The translations under genes were made by a program, and so were the position numbers. From Luteimonas rhizosphaericola (GTDB taxonomy: Bacteria; Pseudomonadota; Gammaproteobacteria; Xanthomonadales; Xanthomonadaceae): a stretch of DNA of 64,000 nucleotides. Shown here one piece after another: positions 1 through 7,537 of this stretch. The DNA lies in assembly GCF_029888045.1 (NCBI RefSeq), contig NZ_JARXRN010000025.1, forward strand, positions 90,343 to 154,342. Reading direction: 5' to 3'. Each line of letters starts with the position of its first letter. The first letter of the stretch is position 1. The notes beneath the pieces were generated by a model. That model saw only the letters and a list, made by a program, of their open reading frames with translations. It made no database searches and was not told the origin of the DNA.

Positions 1-1284
1 CTGGTCGCCGACCTGCTGGCGGCGGCCGACGCGCAGCACGCGCCGGAGGCGAACGCCGTCGCGGCGCTGGTGGTGCGGCACCCGCTGCAGCCGTTCGCGC
101 CGGCCGCGTTCGGCGACGCGGACGAGCCGCGGCGCTTCTCCTTCGACGCGCAGTGGTGGCCGGCGGCGGCGCAGCCGTCCACGCGGCGCCGACCGCTGCC
201 GCCGTGGTTCGACGGCGAACCGCTGCCCGCGCCCGATGACCACGAGGGCGCCGGCAGCGCGCCCGGTGCCGCCGACGCGTTCGCGGCCGCCGCTGCCGGA
301 AGGCAGGGGGCGAGCGCGCCCGCCGGCAACGCGGTGCATCCCGCGACGCTCACGCTCGACGAACTGCGCCGCTTCCTGCAGGCGCCGGCGGCCGAGTTCC
401 TGCGCCAGCGCCTCGGCCTGCGGCTGGCCGAGGTCGAGGAGGTGGACGAGGACGTCGAGCCGCTGCTCGCGCCCGCCCGCGGCTTCGCCCGGCAGGCGCT
501 GCAGCAGGCGGTGTTCGACGCGGTGCTGCGCGGCGACGACGACGCCACCACGCACACGCGGCTGCGCGCACGCGGCCTGCTGCCGTCCGGCCCGCTCGGA
601 CGGCGCACGCTGGAGCAGGTGCGCGCGCAGGTCGATCCGTACGCGCTCGCGTTCCGCGACTGGCGCGGCGCGGCGCAGCCGGCGGCGCCGAGGCTCGAGG
701 TCGCGGTCGATGGCGTGGCCCTGCGCGGCCGCATCGCCGACGCGTATCCGCAGGGCATCGCGCGCGTGCGCTTCGACCCGCCGGCCGGCCAGTCCGCGAT
801 CCGCAACGGCCTCGACTGGCTGCTTGCGAGCGCGGCCGGGCAGTCGACGCCGCTGGTCGAGTTCCACGACGGCGGCGAACTCGGCGTCGGTCCGCACGTA
901 CGCGCGCCGCTCGATCCTGCGCAGGCGCGGGACGTGCTGCGGCGGTTGATCGGACTGCGGGCGCAGGGCCTGCGCCGGCCGCTGCCGTTCGCGCCCTACA
1001 GCGGCTGGGAACTGTTCCGCGCGCCGACTTTCGAGCGTGGCCTGCAGCTGGCCGCGCAACGCTGGCACGGCAGCGAGCGCAGCTGGGGCGAGGGCACGGG
1101 CGAGGCACTGCGGCTGGCGCTGCGCGGCCGCGACCCGTTCGGCGACGAGGCGACGCAGGTCGCGTTCGTCGATCTCGCCATGGGCATCTACTCGGCGGTG
1201 GTGTCCGGCGCGGTCTACGCCGGCACCGACCTCGCCGCGCTGCGCGACATCGCGGCCGCGCTCGACCTGGAGGACGCGGAATGA
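1..1284 (+). CDS. recC: RecC subunit of exonuclease V, C-terminal part (5' truncated by window edge)
   Basis: The reading frame is open from base 1, so about 427 C-terminal residues of a protein near 1,100 residues long are present. RecC is the subunit of RecBCD that recognises Chi and splits the strands at double-strand breaks. The visible part fits the C-terminal RecC region, for example a segment around NGLDWLLASAAG and an acidic end (LEDAE). The strongest argument is context: recB follows directly, with an ATGA overlap at 1281-1284 that implies translational coupling, and recD follows recB. Nothing suggests a break. The N-terminal helicase-like domains cannot be assessed here. Confidence 0.93.
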   Translation: MVADLLAAADAQHAPEANAVAALVVRHPLQPFAPAAFGDADEPRRFSFDAQWWPAAAQPSTRRRPLPPWFDGEPLPAPDDHEGAGSAPGAADAFAAAAAGRQGASAPAGNAVHPATLTLDELRRFLQAPAAEFLRQRLGLRLAEVEEVDEDVEPLLAPARGFARQALQQAVFDAVLRGDDDATTHTRLRARGLLPSGPLGRRTLEQVRAQVDPYALAFRDWRGAAQPAAPRLEVAVDGVALRGRIADAYPQGIARVRFDPPAGQSAIRNGLDWLLASAAGQSTPLVEFHDGGELGVGPHVRAPLDPAQARDVLRRLIGLRAQGLRRPLPFAPYSGWELFRAPTFERGLQLAAQRWHGSERSWGEGTGEALRLALRGRDPFGDEATQVAFVDLAMGIYSAVVSGAVYAGTDLAALRDIAAALDLEDAE

Positions 1285-4200
1285 GCGCGACTCCCGGGCC
1301 GGGCACGCAACACGCCCGCCACATGGACGGCACATCTCCGCCGCTGCGCGACCCCTACCTCGCCCTCGCGCTCGACGGCGTGCATGCGATCGAGGCCTCC
1401 GCCGGCACCGGCAAGACCTACACCCTCGCCACGCTCGTCGTGCGCCTGGTGGTCGAGCGCGGCCTGCGCGTGGGCCAGGTGCTGGCCGTCACCTTCACCG
1501 AGGCCGCCACGCAGGAGCTGCGCAGCCGCATCCGCGCGCGCCTGCTGCTGGCCTGCGGCCTCGTCGGCACCGTGCCCGCCGCCGACGACACGCCCGAGGC
1601 CGCGCTCACCCGCGCCGTGCTCGACGCGCACCTGGCGCAGGGCACCGAAACCGCCGACGCGCTTCGCCGCCGCCTGCACGCGGCGGCCAACGACATCGAC
1701 CTCGCCGCCATCTTCACCATCCACGGCTTCTGCGCCCGCGTGCTGCGCGAGCACGCGCTGGAAGCGGGGCAGGCCTTCGACGCACCGGAGCTGCTGACCA
1801 GCGACGTGCAGCTGTACCAGACCCTCGCCGCCGACCTGTGGCGCGCGCACGGCCGCAACGCGGACGACGCCGACGACCTGCTCGCGCTGTGGCCGCAGGG
1901 CCCGCAGGCGCTGGCGGCCGACCTGCCGCCGCTGGTGCGCGAGCCCGCGCTGCGCCCCGCGCTGGCCGAACTTCCGGACGATCCCGCGCCGCGCCTGCAC
2001 GCCAGCGGCGAAGCGCTGGCCGACTCCTTCCGCGCGCACGGCGAGGACTTCCGCGCGGCGATGGTGTCGGCGGTCGAAGGCAAGGTGCTGCACGGCGGCA
2101 GCTACAAGCTCGCGTGGATCGCCGAACTGTTCGACGCCCTCCAGCAGTGGTGCAGCGCCAGGGAACGCAATACGCCGTTCGAGCACCCCAAGCTGCCCCA
2201 GCTCACGCGCGAGACGCTGCAGCTGCGCACCAGCAAGGCCGGCGCCGGGCGCACGCCCGACTCCCCGATCTGCGACACCATCCCCGCCTACCTCGACGCG
2301 CTCGCCGCGATGGCCGAGTGGCAGGACGCGCGCCGGGTCGAGCTGCTGCACCGCCTGCGCGACGATGCGCGCCAGCGCGTCGCCCGCGCCAAGCGCCAGC
2401 AGCGCGTGCAGACCTACGACGACCTGATCGACCGCGTCGCCGACGCCATCGACGGCCCGCACGCCGCCGACCTCGTCCAGCGCCTGCGCGCCCAGTACGC
2501 CGTGGCCCTGGTGGACGAGTTCCAGGACACCGACGCGCGTCAGTGGCGCATCTTCGACCACGTGTTCGGCGCCGCCAGCGCCGCACTGCACGGACAGCCG
2601 CCGGCGCTGTTCGTGATCGGCGATCCCAAGCAGGCGATCTACGGGTTCCGCGGCGGCGACGTCGAGACCTACCTGGCCGCGCGCGGCACCGCGGAAGAGG
2701 CGCCGCCGCTGTCGCAGAACTTCCGCTCGCGCCCGTCGGTGCTGCGCGCGGTGTCGGCGCTGTACGCGCAGGCGCAGATCGCGAGCGATGCCGACGACAA
2801 GGTGCCGCCGCCCTTCATCGACAGCCGCATCGAGTTCCACGACGTGCAGCCCGGCGGCGCGCGCCGCGACGACGACTTCCTCCGCGACGGCGCGCCAGCG
2901 CCCGCGCTCACCCTGTGGCGCGCGCCGCTGCCGGACGAGGTCGACAGCAAGGGCAAGCTGAAACCCTGGAAGGCCAACCGCTCGCGCGAACTCGCCACCC
3001 GCGCCTGCGTCGCCGCCATCCACCGCGTGCTGGGCGACGCGCGCGACGGCCACGCGACCATCGAGGGCCGCCCGGTGCAGGCCGGCGACATCGCCGTGCT
3101 GGTGCGTTCGCATGCCGAGGCCACGCGCATCCGCCACGCGCTGGCGATGGCCGGCATTCCCGCCGTCGCCGCCGGCCGGCAGAGCCTGTTCGCCACGCCC
3201 GAGGCGCGCGACCTGCACGCCCTGCTGCTCGCCCTGCTGCACGGCGCCGACGACGGCCGCCTGCGCATGGCGCTGTCCACCGTGCTGGTGGGCCTGGACG
3301 CCAGCGCCATCGCCGCGCTCGACGACGACGGCGACGCGCTGCGCCACTGGCAGCTAGAGGCGCTGGCCTGGCGCGAGCGCCTGCAGCGCGGCGGCCCGCT
3401 GGCGCTGGTCGCCGCGCTGTGCGCGCAGCATGCCGGCCGCCTGCTCGGCCTGCTCGACGGCGAGCGCCGCCTCACCAACTACCTGCAGCTCGCGGAACTG
3501 CTGCAGGACGCGCAGGCGCGCGCGCTGGGCCTGCACGGCCTGGTCGACTGGCTGGCCAACGCCATCGCCGATGCCAACGCCAACGACGAGAGCCAGCTGC
3601 TGCGGCTGGAGTCCGATGCCCGCCGCGTGCAGGTGGTGACCCTGCACAAGAGCAAGGGCCTGGAATACCCGCTGGTGTTCCTGCCCTTCGCCGCCATCGG
3701 CCCGCATGCGCGCAACCCCGGCCAGCGCGCCGTGGTCAATGCCGACGGCCACCGCGTGCTGCACTGGAAACTGCTGCCGTCCGCCTCCGGCTGGGAGGCG
3801 GCGAAGGACGCGTGGACGCTCGCCCAGCGCGCCGAGGACGCGCGCCTGCTCTACGTCGGCCTCACCCGCGCGCGCCACGCGCTGTGGCTCGCCACGGGAC
3901 TGTTCTGCAACTTCGACCGCTCGCCGCTGCAGCACATGGTCTCGACCCCGGATGCGCTGCGGGCCACGCTGGGCGATGCCGTCGCCATCGACGACAGCAC
4001 GCCGCCGGAGCAGCTGCCATGGCTGCCGCCGGCCAGTACCGACGCCGTGCCGCCCGCGCGCACCGCGCAGCGCGCGCTGGCCAGCGACTGGTGGGTCTAC
4101 AGCTTCACCCAGCTCGCCAGCGCGGACGGGCAGGAGGACACCGCGGCCAGCGCCACGCAGCCGACGGAGGGCGGGCGCGACGAGCCCGCGGGCGACACCG

Positions 4201-5237
4201 GGATCGGCATGGACGTGGCGCTGCCTGCGTCCGTGGAGGTGGTCGGGCGCGCCGGCGTCGAAGTCGATCCGGCCACCGGCGTCGCCCTGGATTCCGCGCC
4301 GGGCCCCGGAGCGGGCGAGGGCAGCGGCGTCGACCTGGATGCAGCCGGTGGCGCCGGCCCACGCGACATCCCGGATCCGGCGCACGCAGCCGCCGCCTTC
4401 GACCCCCGCTTCGCCGGCACCCGCTTCGGCGTGGTGCTGCACGACGTGCTGGAACGCACCGACTTCGCGCGCTGGGCCCCGTGGACGCCCGGCGCGCCGG
4501 CGCCCGGCGACGAGGACGCCGCGCTGATCGCCGAACGCCTGCGCGCCGGCGGCTATGCGCGCGAGGACATCGACGACGGCATCGCCATGCTCACGCCGCT
4601 CATCGGCCACACCCTCACCGTGCGCCTGCCCGAGGGCGTGCGCCTGGCCGACGTGCCCGCGCACCAGCGCCGTGCCGAGATCGAGTTCCAGTTCGCGCTC
4701 GCGCCCACGCGCATCGACGCGTTGCTCGCGCTGCTGCACCGCCACGGCCTGCTCGCCGCGCGCCAGGGCTTCGGCATGCGCCGCCGCCTGGAAGGCCTGA
4801 TGACCGGCCTGATCGACCTCACCTACGTGGTGGATGGCCGCTGGTACGTGCTCGACTACAAGTCCAACCGCCTGCCCGGCTACGGCCCCGCGCACCTGGC
4901 CGAGGCCATGGCCCACAGCGAATACGACCTGCAGGCGCTGCTCTACACCCTGGCCCTGCACCGCTGGCTGCGCTTCCGCCTCGGCGACGCCTACGACTAC
5001 GCCCGCGATTTCGGCGGCGCGCGCTACGTGTTCTGCCGCGGCGTCGACGCCGCGCGCGGCGACGGGCAGGGCGTCCACGCCTGGCGCTTCGCACCCGAGC
5101 TGGTGAACGCGCTCGACGCCCTGTTCGCCGGCCAAGCGCCCCAGCCCGGCGGTGCAACAGCAGAACCCCTCTCCCATTGGGAGCGGGGCAGGGGTGAGGG
5201 TCCGGCGGCGCCGCACCGGCAAAGGTCGCCGACATGA
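1281..5237 (+). CDS. recB: RecB subunit of exonuclease V (helicase-nuclease)
   Basis: This 1,318-residue protein is a superfamily I 3'-5' helicase with a C-terminal nuclease, the motor and nuclease of RecBCD. Walker A EASAGTGKT has its lysine at residue 45. The Walker B region VDEFQDTD lies near 410, and motif V/VI-type LHKSKGLEYPLVF near 785. The PD-(D/E)XK nuclease motif, GLIDL followed by VLDYKSN, lies near 1172-1195. The start overlaps the recC stop and has a GGAGGA site about 7 nt upstream; an internal ATG at 1323 is the alternative. The end overlaps recD (ATGA, 5234-5237). Residues around 885-1030 form a Gly/Ala/Asp-rich linker before the nuclease. The last 25 or so residues (PLSHWERGRGEG...) are a translated repeat element, not a family feature. 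Confidence 0.97.
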   Translation: MSATPGPGTQHARHMDGTSPPLRDPYLALALDGVHAIEASAGTGKTYTLATLVVRLVVERGLRVGQVLAVTFTEAATQELRSRIRARLLLACGLVGTVPAADDTPEAALTRAVLDAHLAQGTETADALRRRLHAAANDIDLAAIFTIHGFCARVLREHALEAGQAFDAPELLTSDVQLYQTLAADLWRAHGRNADDADDLLALWPQGPQALAADLPPLVREPALRPALAELPDDPAPRLHASGEALADSFRAHGEDFRAAMVSAVEGKVLHGGSYKLAWIAELFDALQQWCSARERNTPFEHPKLPQLTRETLQLRTSKAGAGRTPDSPICDTIPAYLDALAAMAEWQDARRVELLHRLRDDARQRVARAKRQQRVQTYDDLIDRVADAIDGPHAADLVQRLRAQYAVALVDEFQDTDARQWRIFDHVFGAASAALHGQPPALFVIGDPKQAIYGFRGGDVETYLAARGTAEEAPPLSQNFRSRPSVLRAVSALYAQAQIASDADDKVPPPFIDSRIEFHDVQPGGARRDDDFLRDGAPAPALTLWRAPLPDEVDSKGKLKPWKANRSRELATRACVAAIHRVLGDARDGHATIEGRPVQAGDIAVLVRSHAEATRIRHALAMAGIPAVAAGRQSLFATPEARDLHALLLALLHGADDGRLRMALSTVLVGLDASAIAALDDDGDALRHWQLEALAWRERLQRGGPLALVAALCAQHAGRLLGLLDGERRLTNYLQLAELLQDAQARALGLHGLVDWLANAIADANANDESQLLRLESDARRVQVVTLHKSKGLEYPLVFLPFAAIGPHARNPGQRAVVNADGHRVLHWKLLPSASGWEAAKDAWTLAQRAEDARLLYVGLTRARHALWLATGLFCNFDRSPLQHMVSTPDALRATLGDAVAIDDSTPPEQLPWLPPASTDAVPPARTAQRALASDWWVYSFTQLASADGQEDTAASATQPTEGGRDEPAGDTGIGMDVALPASVEVVGRAGVEVDPATGVALDSAPGPGAGEGSGVDLDAAGGAGPRDIPDPAHAAAAFDPRFAGTRFGVVLHDVLERTDFARWAPWTPGAPAPGDEDAALIAERLRAGGYAREDIDDGIAMLTPLIGHTLTVRLPEGVRLADVPAHQRRAEIEFQFALAPTRIDALLALLHRHGLLAARQGFGMRRRLEGLMTGLIDLTYVVDGRWYVLDYKSNRLPGYGPAHLAEAMAHSEYDLQALLYTLALHRWLRFRLGDAYDYARDFGGARYVFCRGVDAARGDGQGVHAWRFAPELVNALDALFAGQAPQPGGATAEPLSHWERGRGEGPAAPHRQRSPT
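5165..5200 (+). repeat. REP-like palindromic element inside the recB 3' end
   Basis: The sequence contains CTCCCATTGGGAG (5171-5183; 6-bp arms around one T) followed by GGGGCAGGGGTGAGGG. This is the typical layout of a common REP family in beta- and gammaproteobacteria (family assignment from memory). It is read in frame as PLSHWERGRGEG at the RecB C-terminus, which suggests insertion just before the old stop codon. Confidence 0.75.
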
Positions 5238-7387
5238 CCACCACGCTCCCGCTCTTTCCCGAAGGCCAGCCCGTCGACCCGACGGCCGCTTCCGCCGCGC
5301 GCGCCCCGAACGACCCGCGCGAACGTAGCGACCAACCCGAAGCGCAACCGTCCGAAACATCGCGCCCCACCAGCCTCCTGCAGCAACTCGCCAGGGCCGG
5401 TGCCCTGCGCACCCTCGACCACGCCCTCGCCCAGAGCCTGCGCCGGCTCGATCCGGACACGCCCGACACCGTCCTCGCCGCCGCCGCGCTCGCCTCGCTC
5501 GCCGTCGCCTCCGGCCATGCCGGCTTCAACCCCGCCGATCCCCGGCGCCTCGTCGACACGGACATCGACTGGCCCGCTCCCGATGCCTGGCGCGAAGCCC
5601 TGCGGCATTCCCGTTGGGTCGCGCTCCCGGACACCGGCGACGCCGAATCCGCCCCCGACGCCCCGCTCGTCTACGAGCACGGCCTCGTCTACCTGCGCCG
5701 CTACCGCGAATACGAACGCCGCCTCGCCGCCGGCCTACACCGCATCGGCAGCGCCGCGATCGCTTCGCCCGCGCCATCCCGTCCAGGCCGCACGGAGGCC
5801 CATGCCCCGGCGCCTTCTCTTCCGCTGTTCACAGGGGAAGATGCTCGACGGGCAGATGGCAGCAGCGCTGTGCACCCCACCGAAGACCTCCAGTCCCAGG
5901 CCATCGCCGCCGCGCAACGACACCCCCTCCTGCTCGTCACCGGCGGCCCCGGCACCGGCAAGACCACCACCATCACCCGCCTGCTGCTGGCGCTCGTCGC
6001 CCAGGCCGACGCCGCCGGCACGCCGCCGCCGCGCATCGCCCTGGCCGCGCCCACCGGCCGCGCCGCCGAGCGCATGGCCGAAAGCGTGCGCAACGCCCTC
6101 CAGGCCCTGCCCGCGCGCGGCGTCGACCCCGCGCTCGCCGCCCGCCTGCCCACCACCGGCACCACCCTGCACCGCCTGCTCGGCACCATTCCCGACTCGC
6201 CCGCCTTCCGCCACCACGCCGACAACCCGCTGCCGTTCGACGTGGTGGTGGTGGACGAAGCCTCGATGATCGACCTGCCGCTGATGGCCAAGCTGGTCGA
6301 AGCCGTGCCCGAAGGCGCGCGCCTGGTCCTGCTCGGCGACCCCGACCAGCTGCCCTCGGTGGAAGCCGGCGACGTGCTCGCCGGCATCCTCGCCGCCGCC
6401 GACCGCGTCGCCACATCTCCCACCGCCGTGGCTGCCACCTCTCCCACCACTCCCGCTGTCACCACTCCCGCTGTCACCTCTCCCGCTGTCACCACTCCCG
6501 CTGTCACCACTCCCGCTGTCACCTCTCCCGCTGTCACCTCTCCCGCAAGCGGGAGAGGTCGCGCCGAAGGCGCGGGTGAGGGCGCTCTCCCATCAGCCAC
6601 CCCCGCCTTCCCCGCCCACCACATCCACCTCACCCGCAACTACCGCCAGAGCGCCACGCTCGATCTCGCGCCCCTCGCCAGCGCCGTACGCGAAGGCGAC
6701 AGCGCCAACGCCCTGTCCCTGCTCCGCAGCGGCCAGCTCTCCGGCGTGCACTTCCACGAAGACGACATCGATCCTCTGCAATCCCACCGCGACCACCTGC
6801 TCGAACACTGGACCGCACTCGCCGACACCCGCGACCCCGCCGACGCCCTCGCCCGCGCCGCGCGCCTGCGCGTCCTTACCGCCGTGCGCGAAGGCCCGCA
6901 GGGCGCCCGCACCCTCAACGCCCGCATCGAGGACCTGCTGGCCGGCACCCGTCGCGGCGCCGGCCCCGCGTCCACCGCCGGCCGCCATTTCCACGGTCGC
7001 CTGCTGCTCATCACGGAGAACAGCTACCGCCACCGCCTGTTCAACGGCGACATCGGCATCTGCCTCGACGACGACGGCGGCACTCTCATGGCCTGGTTCC
7101 CCGGCGACGACCCGCAGCACCCGCGCCCCTTCCATCCCGCCGCGCTGCCCGCGCACGACAGCGCCTTCGCCATGACCGTGCACAAGGCCCAGGGCAGCGA
7201 GTTCGACGCCCTCTGGCTGGTGCTGCCGGCGCGCGACAACCGCGTGCTGTCGCGCGAGCTGGTCTACACCGGCATGACCCGCGCGCGCAGCGTCCTGCAC
7301 CTGGCCGGGAGCGCCGACGTCCTCGCGCAGGCGCTCGCCCGACAGACCCGACGATGGTCGGGCCTGGGACATCGCCTCGGCGGATAG
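5234..7387 (+). CDS. recD: RecD subunit of exonuclease V (5'-3' helicase)
   Basis: This 717-residue superfamily I DNA helicase is the fast 5'-3' motor of RecBCD. Walker A GGPGTGKTTT lies near residues 237-246 and the DEAS Walker B (VVVDEASMID) near 337. LTRNYRQ lies near 461, and the C-terminal motif TVHKAQGSEFDALWLVLPARDNR near 645-665 precedes the final motif YTGMTRAR. The start overlaps the recB stop. Two inserts are unusual: a variable stretch before the P-loop (about 178-215) and a PAVTT/PAVTS repeat linker at residues 407-436 that runs into a translated REP (SPASGRGRAEGAGEG) before LTRNYRQ. The helicase core is otherwise intact, so the linker is probably tolerated as a surface loop. Confidence 0.96.
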   Translation: MTTTLPLFPEGQPVDPTAASAARAPNDPRERSDQPEAQPSETSRPTSLLQQLARAGALRTLDHALAQSLRRLDPDTPDTVLAAAALASLAVASGHAGFNPADPRRLVDTDIDWPAPDAWREALRHSRWVALPDTGDAESAPDAPLVYEHGLVYLRRYREYERRLAAGLHRIGSAAIASPAPSRPGRTEAHAPAPSLPLFTGEDARRADGSSAVHPTEDLQSQAIAAAQRHPLLLVTGGPGTGKTTTITRLLLALVAQADAAGTPPPRIALAAPTGRAAERMAESVRNALQALPARGVDPALAARLPTTGTTLHRLLGTIPDSPAFRHHADNPLPFDVVVVDEASMIDLPLMAKLVEAVPEGARLVLLGDPDQLPSVEAGDVLAGILAAADRVATSPTAVAATSPTTPAVTTPAVTSPAVTTPAVTTPAVTSPAVTSPASGRGRAEGAGEGALPSATPAFPAHHIHLTRNYRQSATLDLAPLASAVREGDSANALSLLRSGQLSGVHFHEDDIDPLQSHRDHLLEHWTALADTRDPADALARAARLRVLTAVREGPQGARTLNARIEDLLAGTRRGAGPASTAGRHFHGRLLLITENSYRHRLFNGDIGICLDDDGGTLMAWFPGDDPQHPRPFHPAALPAHDSAFAMTVHKAQGSEFDALWLVLPARDNRVLSRELVYTGMTRARSVLHLAGSADVLAQALARQTRRWSGLGHRLGG
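6452..6541 (+). repeat. Six tandem 15-bp units in recD
   Basis: The units are CCCGCTGTCACCACT or CCCGCTGTCACCTCT, exactly adjacent, at 6452, 6467, 6482, 6497, 6512 and 6527. A degenerate unit precedes them. Fifteen bp keeps the frame, so each unit adds five residues (PAVTT or PAVTS). The unit looks like an amplified left arm of the REP that follows, because CTCTCCCGC is shared. Confidence 0.93.
6537..6582 (+). repeat. REP palindrome in recD
   Basis: The arms CCTCTCCCGC (6537-6546) and GCGGGAGAGG (6549-6558) are perfect inverted repeats around AA. A second small hairpin (GCGCCGAAGGCGC) and GGTGAGGG follow. This is the usual shape of a Xanthomonadaceae-type REP, and it is read through in frame as SPASGRGRAEGAGEG. 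Confidence 0.85.
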
Positions 7388-7498
7388 CTGTCGCGCGCGC
7401 GGCCCGGAGCAACCACTCCACATGCAGGCACCGGCACCGGCACGCGCTGCCGCGCTGGCGACCTTTTGGCGACATTTGCGCCCATACCCTCGCACCGC

Positions 7499-7511
7499 GT
7501 CACGACGTGAC
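7499..7511 (+). promoter_or_regulatory. Palindrome upstream of the TonB-receptor operon
   Basis: GTCACGACGTGAC is a perfect inverted repeat with a single central A, 26 nt upstream of the start codon at 7538. Its position fits an operator for the receptor/two-component operon. The binding protein is unknown; the response regulator at 9937 is a candidate. Confidence 0.4.
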
Positions 7512-7537
7512 ACGGTCAATCCTGGAGGCGGGGCGAT

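Noticed and set aside
1215..5360. Long open frames on the minus strand opposite recB (about 700 and 670 codons)
   Set aside because: They are mirror frames of a high-GC gene: no SD, no domain, composition rich in Arg/Ala/Gly/Val. RecB on the plus strand has all family motifs.
6452..6541. Possible CRISPR array
   Set aside because: The 15-bp units are directly adjacent with no spacers and lie in frame in recD.
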